A DNA stretch of 64,000 bases, from contig CALEDQ010000031.1 of NCBI GenBank assembly GCA_937949615.1, positions 186,001 to 250,000 on the forward strand. The letters are read 5' to 3'. Shown in pieces: positions 24,902-32,937 of the stretch. The notes beneath the pieces were generated by a model. That model searched no databases, had not been told where the DNA came from, and saw only the letters and a list, made by a program, of their open reading frames with translations. Each line of letters starts with the position of its first letter. Position 1 is the first letter of the stretch. Position numbers and translations under genes: made by a program. The DNA is from an uncultured bacterium. GTDB lineage: Bacteria > Muiribacteriota > Ozemobacteria > Ozemobacterales > Ozemobacteraceae.

Positions 24902-25963
24902 ATGAAACGACAAGGTATGACTCTGGTAGAATTGATGGTTGCCTTCTTCATTCTGACCATTATTTCAGTACCGGTTTATTACCTGCTGAAGGATTCCGCC
25001 AACAAGCGGGCTCTCGTGCTCAGCCGCGACTACGTTAAACAGGAAGCCAACAAAGTGCTGAAACTGTTGGAAAATGATCTGAGTCAGGCGCGAAAAGGCA
25101 CATTCAAGCAGGTCAGTGACGATGTCATTCAGATAAAGGTAAGGAAGCCCGGTAAAAAAGAAGACGAAGACGTGCCGCTCAGCTACCTTTTTGTTAAACC
25201 TGACCTGATCAGACGTTTTGACGGCAAACAGTGGATGGTTTGTCGCAATGTCGAAACTTTCGATGTTTCTACCGTTCCTGATGCCGCCGGCCGACTGGTA
25301 GTGAGTCTTAAAATAAAAGCCGGTTTTGACGGCCTGTCAGAAGCTGAAGAACCCGAATTTTCTCAGGAAAAACTTGTGGTGATGCGCGAAGACAGCTCGG
25401 AAGAACTCGACAAATACTGGCGTGACGTCGGTGACGTCAACAAGTTTTTCGCGACCCAGGGCAGCATCATGGCTGGTGTGAAGGCCGATGCCAAAAAACT
25501 CGTTCAGGACTTTACCGGCGAATGGTCTGCTGCCGGCGCCGACATCACCAAAATGACGGTGGGCGAGATTCTCAAAGTTCGTGACGAACTGATGCGCGGC
25601 CTCAACGACATTCAGTCTTCGATGGGCAAACTCGACAACGACATTCTTGGTTTGAGCGCCGACGCGATGTTTGAACGCAACTGGCTTGGCAAGATGTCTG
25701 ACTCCAAAAAAAACCGTGCAAAGAACGTGCGAGAAGCTCTGGCGGCCATGAAAAACAAGGGCGAACTGAACTGGAGCCGTATCAAGTCTCTCGGTGGCAG
25801 CGGCTTTAAAAGCGGCACTGTTAAAGAAATGTATAATGCCAAGTCAGAGCTTTTCAATTCAGGTCAGCAGATTGTCAAGCAGCTGCAGGAATTCAAGAAC
25901 AATACCAATAATGTTGCCAATCTCGACCTTTCGGGCATCGATCTCAAGAAGTGGGGCATGTAG
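24902..25963 (+). CDS. Type IV pseudopilin, PilW-like
   Basis: A 353-residue prepilin-like protein from the ATG at 24902, preceded by GGAGGAG. The leader is only MKRQG and the mature start is MTLVELMVAFFILTIISVPV, with Glu at +5. Residues about 30-140 form a beta-rich pseudopilin domain. The C-terminal 200 residues are mostly helical with coiled-coil tendency (EILKVRDELMRGLNDIQSSM), longer than usual for PilW/GspJ proteins. It closes the four-gene operon. The helical tail could bind the TPR-like part of the HEAT protein, but this is only an inference. The stop is followed four bases later by the end of the convergent pncA gene. Confidence 0.88.
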   Translation: MKRQGMTLVELMVAFFILTIISVPVYYLLKDSANKRALVLSRDYVKQEANKVLKLLENDLSQARKGTFKQVSDDVIQIKVRKPGKKEDEDVPLSYLFVKPDLIRRFDGKQWMVCRNVETFDVSTVPDAAGRLVVSLKIKAGFDGLSEAEEPEFSQEKLVVMREDSSEELDKYWRDVGDVNKFFATQGSIMAGVKADAKKLVQDFTGEWSAAGADITKMTVGEILKVRDELMRGLNDIQSSMGKLDNDILGLSADAMFERNWLGKMSDSKKNRAKNVREALAAMKNKGELNWSRIKSLGGSGFKSGTVKEMYNAKSELFNSGQQIVKQLQEFKNNTNNVANLDLSGIDLKKWGM

Positions 25964-25966
25964 CCC

Positions 25967-26593
25967 TCAACTCAGTGAGACCTGCAGCTCACGGCTCGAA
26001 ATGATGCTGACGCCGGCGTTGCGCATTTCCTGAATGGCGCGGGCGCTGTCGCCGGCCTGAAGATCGACGCCCCGGCAGGCGTCTTCGATCAGCCAGGTCT
26101 TGAAGCCAAGCGAGACGGCATCGAGAGCCGTGTATTTTACGCAGTAATCGGTAGCCAGACCGCAGATATAAAGCTGGCTGATATTCTTTTTCTGCAGCCA
26201 GTCAGCAAGCCCGGTCGGATGGTGGCGGTTGTTGTCGAAAAAGCCGCTGTATGAATCAACTTCAGGGTTGAGGCCTTTTTTGAAGATCATATGAAGCTGA
26301 TCGACCTTCAATTCAGGGTGAAAGTCGGCGCCATGCTTGCCCTGAACGCAATGAGCCGGCCACATAACCTGCTGGCAGCCGTTCAGGTCGATGACATCAC
26401 CGACCAGGCGGCCGGGATTATTCATAGCAAAGCTCTGATGATTCTGCGGGTGCCAGTCCTGGGTTGCGGCAACCACCGGAAACTTCGATGCGAGCCAGTT
26501 GGCCAGCGGTACGATGCTGTCGCCGTCTACTACAGGCAGGGCGCCGCCGGGCATAAAATCATTCTGCATGTCTACAAGTAACAGAGCCTTCAT
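25967..26593 (-). CDS. pncA: Nicotinamidase
   Basis: A 208-residue cysteine hydrolase that converts nicotinamide to nicotinate and ammonia. The catalytic triad is visible: D8 in LLLVDMQNDF, a Lys in MIFKKGLNPEVDSYSGF and the nucleophile Cys in CGLATDYCVKYTALDA. Metal-binding residues appear in TQDWHPQNHQSF. Length matches E. coli PncA (about 213). It lies 23 bases downstream of pncB on the same strand, so the two enzymes act in sequence in NAD salvage. It is not a pyrazinamidase-resistant variant as far as the motifs show. Confidence 0.96.
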   Translation of the reverse strand: MKALLLVDMQNDFMPGGALPVVDGDSIVPLANWLASKFPVVAATQDWHPQNHQSFAMNNPGRLVGDVIDLNGCQQVMWPAHCVQGKHGADFHPELKVDQLHMIFKKGLNPEVDSYSGFFDNNRHHPTGLADWLQKKNISQLYICGLATDYCVKYTALDAVSLGFKTWLIEDACRGVDLQAGDSARAIQEMRNAGVSIISSRELQVSLS

Positions 26594-26616
26594 GTATCTC
26601 TCCCTCTCTGGCTTTC

Positions 26617-28101
26617 TCAGGGCTTCTGCCAGTCGTGAATTTTTCGATTCTCAAGTATCATACGGTTTTTCAGAGCAAAAAGTTTTTCTTCAAGACCGAC
26701 CGGGTAAACGTGCGGATTGACGAACCGCCTGATTCCTTCGTGAAATAAAGTCTGTTCGCTGGCAGCATACTCGCGGATCTTATGAATGCTGACTTTTTCA
26801 GCCACAATTTTGCCAGCTCTCGCTATCGGCTGCAGTAATTCAACGGTTTCGCACTTTTCCGGCATAGTTTTTCTACGGGTATTGTCTTCAGGGTCAATTA
26901 TGAAATCATGCTCAGGCGTGCCCGAAAGTTGGTCGAAAATCATGTCGCCTTTGGCTTCACCGGCCAAAATATAACGCTTTATCTGCAATTCACCAGGTGT
27001 CGTGATTTTTATCTTCTGTTCGGAAAGCTTGATGCGATGCTGCCAGGCCTTTTCAGGGTCACGCAGCGCAACCAGTTTGTAAACCCCGCCAAGAGCGCCC
27101 TGATCGTGGCCGGTCGCCAGTCTGGTGCCGACGCCCCAGAGATTGATTCTGGCGCCCTGCTGTTTAAGACTGGTTATGATGTTTTCATCGAGATCGTTGC
27201 TGGCGCAGATAATCGCTTTTGCGAAGCCCCCGGCATCGAGAATTTTTCGTGCCTCGATGCTGAGATAGGCCAGGTCACCAGAATCGAGACGGATACCGGC
27301 CAGTTCAAAGCCCTTGTCACGTAGTTCTTTGCCGATTTTGACAGCGTTTTTAACTCCTTCAAGGGTGTCGTAGGTGTCGACGAGAAAAAGACTGTTGTTG
27401 GGCATTGCCCGCGAATATTCGCGAAACGCTTCTTCTTCACTGTTGAACGACATGACCCAGCTGTGGGCGTGGGTGCCTTTGACGGGGATGCCGTAAAGAC
27501 TGCCGGCAAGAACATTTGAAGTGCTTGAACAACCGCCGATGTAGGCTGCCCTGCTGGCCGAGATGGCGCCGTTGACGCCCTGAGCACGTCGCAGGCCGAA
27601 TTCCATCACCGGGTCGCCCTGCGCGGCTTTGCAGATACGGGCTGCCTTGGTGGCAATCAGGCTTTGAAAATTGATGATGTTCAGAAGCGGAGTTTCAAGC
27701 AGCTGACATTGAATAATCGGGCCTTTGATACGCAGCAGCGGTTCATTCGGAAAAACCACCGAGCCCTCGGCCACCGCATCGACATCACATGTGAATCTCA
27801 GATCGGCGAGATACTGCAGAAAGTCCTTTTCGAAAAGGGGCTGACCGTTGTTGCCGCAGATACTGCCGAGATAATCGATATCAGAAGAATTGAACCCGAA
27901 TTTTTCAAACAGTTCTATGGCTGGCGCTAATCCGCAGGCAAGTGTAAAGCCGCCGCCAAAAGGGTTTTTGCGAAAAAAGAGATTAAAAATACCTTCTTTT
28001 TCGAGGTTGCCGGTTTTCCAGTAACCGTATGCCATGGTCAGCTGGTAAAGGTCGGTCAACAGGGCAAGCGAAGGTTCCGGATTGATTCCGGTTCTGTTCA
28101 T
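26617..28101 (-). CDS. pncB: Nicotinate phosphoribosyltransferase
   Basis: A 494-residue enzyme making nicotinate mononucleotide from nicotinate and PRPP, with ATP hydrolysis. The ATG at 28101 is preferred because AGGAGGCGGC lies five bases upstream; a longer frame to 28158 would start inside the promoter spacer. The N-terminus PSLALLTDLYQLTMAYGYWK is the family signature, EFGLRRAQG and GTHAHSWVMSF mark the substrate and phosphate sites, and IRLDSGDLAYLS marks the PRPP region. Length fits the longer NAPRTase type of Gram-positives and archaea. It is the first gene of the pncB-pncA operon with a clear promoter at 28130-28158. Confidence 0.96.
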   Translation of the reverse strand: MNRTGINPEPSLALLTDLYQLTMAYGYWKTGNLEKEGIFNLFFRKNPFGGGFTLACGLAPAIELFEKFGFNSSDIDYLGSICGNNGQPLFEKDFLQYLADLRFTCDVDAVAEGSVVFPNEPLLRIKGPIIQCQLLETPLLNIINFQSLIATKAARICKAAQGDPVMEFGLRRAQGVNGAISASRAAYIGGCSSTSNVLAGSLYGIPVKGTHAHSWVMSFNSEEEAFREYSRAMPNNSLFLVDTYDTLEGVKNAVKIGKELRDKGFELAGIRLDSGDLAYLSIEARKILDAGGFAKAIICASNDLDENIITSLKQQGARINLWGVGTRLATGHDQGALGGVYKLVALRDPEKAWQHRIKLSEQKIKITTPGELQIKRYILAGEAKGDMIFDQLSGTPEHDFIIDPEDNTRRKTMPEKCETVELLQPIARAGKIVAEKVSIHKIREYAASEQTLFHEGIRRFVNPHVYPVGLEEKLFALKNRMILENRKIHDWQKP

Positions 28102-28129
28102 GAAGCCGCCTCCTGATCTCTCTGCTTTT

Positions 28130-28158
28130 ATTTTACCCCGGTTGGCGGTATTAGTCAA
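28130..28158 (-). promoter_or_regulatory. Promoter of the pncB-pncA operon
   Basis: On the minus strand, -35 TTGACT (28158-28153), 17 bp spacer, -10 TAAAAT (28135-28130). Leader about 22 bases with AGGAGG before the ATG. No nadR-like operator was recognised. Confidence 0.75.
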
Positions 28159-28185
28159 AAATGCGCAGTTATGGGCCCGCGAACA

Positions 28186-28214
28186 TTGAAACCACAGGGT
28201 TAAAGTGTTAGAAT
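28186..28214 (+). promoter_or_regulatory. Promoter of the ABC-F/clpS/clpA operon
   Basis: -35 TTGAAA (28186-28191), 17 bp spacer, -10 TAGAAT (28209-28214), about 18 bases of leader. It drives the ABC-F gene and, by overlap, clpS and clpA. Confidence 0.75.
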
Positions 28215-28238
28215 TCTGCCTGAATAACAGGAAACCGT

Positions 28239-30239
28239 ATGTCTTTACAGATCAGCAATTTATCAAAATCTTTCAGTGTCAGAACCCTTTTTTCAGGGGT
28301 GACCTTTGCCGTCAACCCAGGCGAGTGCGTGGCACTGGTTGGCAGCAATGGTTCGGGCAAAACCACCCTGATGCGTATCATTCTCGGGCATGAGCATGCC
28401 GATTCAGGTGCCGTGACCAGGCCAAAAGAAAGCCGCATCGGCTATCTGCCGCAGGAAATTTTTCTTGCCGACAACCAGAACTGGGCGCGCGAAAAAGAGA
28501 CGATGACCCTCTGGGAACTGGTCACCCAGGCTTTTGCACGCCTGAAAGACATCAAGCTGCGCATCGAGAGCATCGAGGCAGAAATGGCGGCCGGTCGCAC
28601 CGGTGCCGCGATTCAGGATGAATACGAACGTCTGATAGCTGAATACGAAAAGTCTGGCGGTTACACCTGGCAGGCCAAGACTATCAGGCTTTTGAAGGGT
28701 TTCGGCTTTCCCGAAAGCCGTTTTCATGACCCGCTCAAAACCTTTTCGGGTGGCTGGCAGATGCGCGGCTATTTTGTGCGCCTGCTGCTGACCGAGCCTG
28801 ATTATCTGCTGCTCGACGAACCGACCAACTATCTCGATATCGCTTCGATTTCGTTTCTCGAAGATTATCTGGCATCATACCCGGGCGGTATTCTCGTCGT
28901 GTCGCATGACCGCTACTTTCTCGACGAACTGGCAAGTTCTGTAGTAGCGATTGTTCCAGAGGGCTCGCGGGTATTTCGTGGCAATTATTCAGGCTTTCTT
29001 GAAGCCCGCGAAACCTGGGCCCAGGAAGCGGCCGCCGCCCAGGACCGCCAGGACCGCGAACGCAAGCGGGTCGAAAAGTTTATCGAACGTTTTCGCTACA
29101 AGGCGAGTAAGGCATCGCAGGTGCAGAGCCGCATCAAACAGCTCGAAAAAATCGAGACCGTCGCTCAGGTGCGGGCGTTGCCGAAACTCAGCTTTCATTT
29201 TCCAGACTGCGAGAGCAGCGGCGAAGTGGTTCTGCGCGGCGAAAAAATTGCCCGGGCCTACGGCAGCAACCAGGTGCTGAAAGATGTTTCGTTTGTGCTC
29301 AACCGTGGCGACCGGCTCGCGATCATCGGTGAAAACGGCGCCGGTAAGACGACGCTGATGCGCGTCATTGCCGGCGAAGACAATCTCTGGCAGGGGCGAC
29401 TCGAAACCGGCTACCGCGTGCATTTTGGTTATTTCGCCCAGGATGAAGAAATCAGCTTTGAGGGCGATGAAACGGTCAAGGACCGGGTAATGCGCGAAGC
29501 CCCGATGGACATGGTGCCTGAGATCCGCAATCTGCTCGGCGCTTTTCTTTTTTCCGGTGACGACGTCGAAAAAAAGGTGCGGGTGCTGTCGGGTGGCGAA
29601 AAAAGCCGGCTTGGGCTGGCGCGCATGATGCTGCGCCCCTGCAATCTGCTGTTGCTCGACGAACCTACCAACCATCTCGATATCAACAGTCGCGAGGCAT
29701 TACTGAACGCCCTCGAAGATTTTACCGGCACGATCATCATCGTTTCGCACGACCGTTTCTTTCTTGACAGCCTGGCAACCAGGATTCTCGCGATCGAGAA
29801 CGGCCGCGCCGTCGTTTATGAAGGAAACTACAGCCAATATATGTGGGCGAAGTCTCGGCGCGACCTGAGCGGCAGTGAGTCAGACAATGACAATGGCAGC
29901 GTCATACAGGTTTCTGACCGTAAACAGCAGGCGCGTGAAGATATCAAACAGCAGAAACAGCTCAGTAATCGCCTGCAGAAGCTTAAGCGCGAGATTGAAG
30001 AGAATGAAAAACAGATTGCCGGCTTCGAAAGGCAGTTGGCCGAGGTTGAAGCCCAGCTGGCCAGCCCGCCACTTGAATGGAGCCCGACCCGGGTCGCCGA
30101 AGTTGCCCAGAACCACGCTGAGCTAAATGCCCGGCTGGAATCGGCCATGAGCGCCTGGGAAGCCCTGCATCTCGAAAATGAACAGACCGCGGCCGAACTG
30201 GCACGCCTTAAAGAAGGAGCCGCCAATGGGGCAGAATGA
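28239..30239 (+). CDS. ABC-F family ATPase
   Basis: A 666-residue protein with two ABC ATPase domains and no membrane helices. Domain 1 has Walker A GSNGSGKTT (about 35-43), signature KTFSGGWQMR and Walker B LLLDEPTNYLD; domain 2 has Walker A GENGAGKTT (about 366), signature LSGGEKSRLGL and LLLDEPTNHLD. The interdomain P-site linker (about 250-310) is charged and helical. The C-terminal 100 residues are a coiled coil (KQQKQLSNRLQKLKREIEEN) as in Uup and YfmR. ABC-F proteins act on stalled ribosomes or in translation quality control. Its last 14 bases overlap clpS, so translational coupling is likely. Whether it is a resistance or housekeeping type cannot be told. Confidence 0.93.
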   Translation: MSLQISNLSKSFSVRTLFSGVTFAVNPGECVALVGSNGSGKTTLMRIILGHEHADSGAVTRPKESRIGYLPQEIFLADNQNWAREKETMTLWELVTQAFARLKDIKLRIESIEAEMAAGRTGAAIQDEYERLIAEYEKSGGYTWQAKTIRLLKGFGFPESRFHDPLKTFSGGWQMRGYFVRLLLTEPDYLLLDEPTNYLDIASISFLEDYLASYPGGILVVSHDRYFLDELASSVVAIVPEGSRVFRGNYSGFLEARETWAQEAAAAQDRQDRERKRVEKFIERFRYKASKASQVQSRIKQLEKIETVAQVRALPKLSFHFPDCESSGEVVLRGEKIARAYGSNQVLKDVSFVLNRGDRLAIIGENGAGKTTLMRVIAGEDNLWQGRLETGYRVHFGYFAQDEEISFEGDETVKDRVMREAPMDMVPEIRNLLGAFLFSGDDVEKKVRVLSGGEKSRLGLARMMLRPCNLLLLDEPTNHLDINSREALLNALEDFTGTIIIVSHDRFFLDSLATRILAIENGRAVVYEGNYSQYMWAKSRRDLSGSESDNDNGSVIQVSDRKQQAREDIKQQKQLSNRLQKLKREIEENEKQIAGFERQLAEVEAQLASPPLEWSPTRVAEVAQNHAELNARLESAMSAWEALHLENEQTAAELARLKEGAANGAE

Positions 30240-30540
30240 AGACAGCCCGCAACGCGGGGTAGTTGAAAAAACCAGGCAGAAAACGACGAAACCTTCGATG
30301 TACAAGGTCTTTCTGCTCAACGATGACTATACCACCATGGAATTCGTGGTCGAAGTGCTTGAAAGAGTTTTTGGCCGCTCGAAGATCGATGCCACCAGCA
30401 TCATGCTGCATGTTCACCGCAACGGCAAAGGGCTGGCCGGCGTCTATACCCGCGAAATAGCCGAAACCAAGATTGCCCAGGTGCATGCCCTGGCCCGTGA
30501 AAACGGGTTTCCGCTCAAATGTGATATGGAGAAAGAATGA
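30226..30540 (+). CDS. clpS: ClpS, adaptor of the ClpAP protease
   Basis: A 104-residue protein from the ATG at 30226 with AAGGAG seven bases upstream; the longer frame starts inside the ABC-F gene. The ClpS core begins near residue 20, TKPSMYKVFLLNDDYTTMEF, with the N-degron pocket NDDYTTM, VVEVLERVFGRS and VHRNGKGLAGVYTREIAETK. ClpS delivers proteins with destabilising N-terminal residues to ClpA. It overlaps the ABC-F gene by 14 bases and clpA by four (ATGA), the usual clpS-clpA arrangement. Confidence 0.96.
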   Translation: MGQNEDSPQRGVVEKTRQKTTKPSMYKVFLLNDDYTTMEFVVEVLERVFGRSKIDATSIMLHVHRNGKGLAGVYTREIAETKIAQVHALARENGFPLKCDMEKE

Positions 30541-32801
30541 TCAGCAAAGATCTCGACATTATACTGCAGGCAGTTATCAACCAGGCCGCCGACGAGCGCC
30601 ACGAATATATCACCGTCGAGCATCTGCTCTATGCACTGCTGCACGACAAGGAAGGTGCTGAAATACTCAGAGCCTGCGGTGCCAACCTGTTCGAGCTCGA
30701 AAAGGAGCTCGACGATCACCTGGCCGCCAATGTGCCGCAGAAAAACAGCGACAAAGCACCTGAGCCGGTTCCGACACTCGGTTTTCAGCGTGTCATTCAG
30801 CGCATGATGATTCATGTGCAGGCCTCAGAAAAAAAAGAAGCCCGCGCTGGTGATCTGCTGGTCGCGATTTTCAGCGAGCCTGATTCGCATGCGGTTTTTT
30901 TCCTGCAGAAGCAGAACGTCAGTCAGCTCGATGTGCTCAATTACGTTTCACACGGCATACGCAAAGCCGGCGAAAATGAAGATGGTTATACCGATGCCGA
31001 GCCTGGTGAAGGTGATGAAGCCGATGCGGCGGTCACCGGCAACCCGCTCGCCAGTTTTGCCGAGTGCCTTAACGACAAGGCGGCGCGTGGCGGGATCGAC
31101 CCGTTGATCGGTCGGCATCGCGAAGTTTCGCGGGCAATTATCGTGCTCAACCGTCGCCGCAAAAACAACCTGATTTTTGTCGGGGAGCCGGGAGTCGGCA
31201 AAACAGCTATTGTCGAAGGTATTGCCCTGCGTATTCATGAGGGCGAAGTGCCCGAAACCCTCAAGAATACGAAGATTTACTCGCTCGATATGGGTGCTCT
31301 GCTTGCCGGCACCAAATACCGCGGTGATTTCGAGGCCCGCCTGAAGGCGACAATGAAGAGTCTCGAAAAGATACCTGGTGTGATTCTCTTTATCGATGAA
31401 ATTCATACCATCATCGGTGCTGGCGCTGTCAGCGGGGGCACTCTCGATGCTGCCAATATCCTGAAACCGGCACTGGGTGCCGGAAAATTCAGATGTATCG
31501 GCACCACTACCTTTGAAGAGTATAAAAACTTCGATAAAGACCGCGCCTTTTCGCGGCGGTTTCAGAAAATAGACCTGTATGAGCCTGGTGTTGAAGAAAC
31601 CCGGCGGATTCTGCTGGGTCTGCGCCCGGTGTATGAGAAATTTCACGGGGTCAAGTTTACCCGCAAGGCAATCAGAGCGGCAGCTGAACTTTCGGCCAAA
31701 TACATTCAGGAACAGTTTTTGCCCGACAAGGCGATCGATGTGATCGATGAGGCGGCCACAATTCTTAAGCTGGCTAAAAAAGCGAAAAAAGGCGAGCTGG
31801 TGGTCAGACAGGCCCACATCGAAAAGGCGGTGGCACGCATTGCCCGCATTCCGTCACGACGTATATCGACTTCTGATCTCGATAAACTCAAGAATCTGCA
31901 GCTCGACCTGCAGAAGGTGATCTTCGGCCAGGACCAGGCCCTCGAAGCGCTGGTGCGGGCGATAAAGATTTCACGCGCCGGTATGACCGGTTCGACGCGC
32001 CCGGTTGGGTCGTTTCTTTTCACCGGGCCGACCGGGGTCGGCAAGACAGAGGTCGCCAAACAACTGGCCAGCTCGCTCGGAGTTAATTTTATGCGCTTCG
32101 ATATGAGCGAATACATGGAAAAGCACGCGGTCGCGAGATTCATCGGGGCGCCTCCGGGTTATATCGGTTATGAGCGGGGTGGGGCGCTTACCGATTCGAT
32201 ACGCAAACATCCTTATTCGGTGCTGCTGCTCGACGAAATCGAAAAGGCGCACGAAGACGTGTTCAATATTCTGCTGCAGGTGATGGATTACGCGACGCTG
32301 ACCGACAATACCGGCAAAAAGGCTGATTTTCGCAATGTCATTCTCATCATGACCTCGAACGCTGGTGCCCGCGAAATGGCGAAGGGTTCGATCGGTTTCT
32401 CACGTGACAGCAAAGATGCCGAATACAAGGGCAAAGCGGCGATCGAAAAGCTGTTCTCGCCAGAATTCCGCAACCGCCTCGATGGCATAATTTCATTTGC
32501 TGCGCTAAGTCAGGAAACAATGAAACTGGTCGTCGACAAATTTATCAGAGAGCTCAATTTACAGCTGAAAGAGCGCGGCGTTGAACTTGAGCTCGATGAG
32601 TCGGCAAGGTTGTGGCTGTCAGAAAAAGGCTATGACCCTGTTCATGGCGCCCGGCCGCTTGCCCGCGTCATTCAGCGTGAAATCAAAGATGCACTTGCCG
32701 AAGAAATTCTTTTCGGCAGATTGAGTCACGGCGGGCATGTGCTGATAACCCTGCCTGAAGGTGCCAATGCTCTTCAATTCAAATTTAACGACCCGGCGTA
32801 A
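30537..32801 (+). CDS. clpA: ClpA, ATPase subunit of the ClpAP protease
   Basis: A 754-residue Hsp100 unfoldase. The N domain (1-140) binds ClpS (HEYITVEHLLYALLHDKEGA). AAA domain 1 has Walker A GEPGVGKTAIVEG near 217, Walker B VILFIDEIHTIIGAG and the arginine finger region. AAA domain 2 has Walker A GPTGVGKTEVAKQL near 496, Walker B LLLDEIEKAHEDV and a ClpP-docking loop with GSIGF near 618. The C-terminus (GARPLARVIQREIKDALAEE) is the domain-2 lid. Unlike ClpB it lacks the long middle coiled coil. It works in the cytosol with ClpP, which is not in this window. The gap downstream holds a structured leader for the next gene. Confidence 0.97.
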   Translation: MISKDLDIILQAVINQAADERHEYITVEHLLYALLHDKEGAEILRACGANLFELEKELDDHLAANVPQKNSDKAPEPVPTLGFQRVIQRMMIHVQASEKKEARAGDLLVAIFSEPDSHAVFFLQKQNVSQLDVLNYVSHGIRKAGENEDGYTDAEPGEGDEADAAVTGNPLASFAECLNDKAARGGIDPLIGRHREVSRAIIVLNRRRKNNLIFVGEPGVGKTAIVEGIALRIHEGEVPETLKNTKIYSLDMGALLAGTKYRGDFEARLKATMKSLEKIPGVILFIDEIHTIIGAGAVSGGTLDAANILKPALGAGKFRCIGTTTFEEYKNFDKDRAFSRRFQKIDLYEPGVEETRRILLGLRPVYEKFHGVKFTRKAIRAAAELSAKYIQEQFLPDKAIDVIDEAATILKLAKKAKKGELVVRQAHIEKAVARIARIPSRRISTSDLDKLKNLQLDLQKVIFGQDQALEALVRAIKISRAGMTGSTRPVGSFLFTGPTGVGKTEVAKQLASSLGVNFMRFDMSEYMEKHAVARFIGAPPGYIGYERGGALTDSIRKHPYSVLLLDEIEKAHEDVFNILLQVMDYATLTDNTGKKADFRNVILIMTSNAGAREMAKGSIGFSRDSKDAEYKGKAAIEKLFSPEFRNRLDGIISFAALSQETMKLVVDKFIRELNLQLKERGVELELDESARLWLSEKGYDPVHGARPLARVIQREIKDALAEEILFGRLSHGGHVLITLPEGANALQFKFNDPA

Positions 32802-32820
32802 ATTTCCTTTTTAAAATACT

Positions 32821-32922
32821 AAGCAAACTTCAGACATCTGCCGATGTGACCCCCGGCGTATAGTACGCCGTCAAAAAGTTTGCTCAGCTGGTGGCTCGAA
32901 AAAGCCGCGCAGCCGGGTGAGC
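32821..32922 (+). promoter_or_regulatory. Structured RNA leader upstream of the outer-membrane protein gene
   Basis: The 136-base gap after clpA contains a possible three-way junction: P1 AGCAAACTT/AAGTTTGCT (32822-32830 / 32876-32884, nine perfect pairs), P2 ACATC/GATGT (32834-32838 / 32843-32847) and P3 GGCGTA/TACGCC (32855-32860 / 32864-32869). A second hairpin, GCTCA..TGAGC (32882-32886 / 32918-32922) with inner CTGG/CCGG and GGCT/AGCC, shares the bases GCT with P1, so the two cannot form together. The ribosome binding site AAGGAG follows at once. No known riboswitch motif was recognised. It could be a switch, thermometer or protein-binding leader. No good promoter is seen in the gap. Confidence 0.5.
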
Positions 32923-32937
32923 GAAAAGGAGCTGGGT

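Noticed and set aside
32802..32937. Cyclic di-GMP (GEMM) or other known riboswitch
   Set aside because: The conserved GEMM core and the cores of other classes I know are absent; kept only as an unclassified structured leader.
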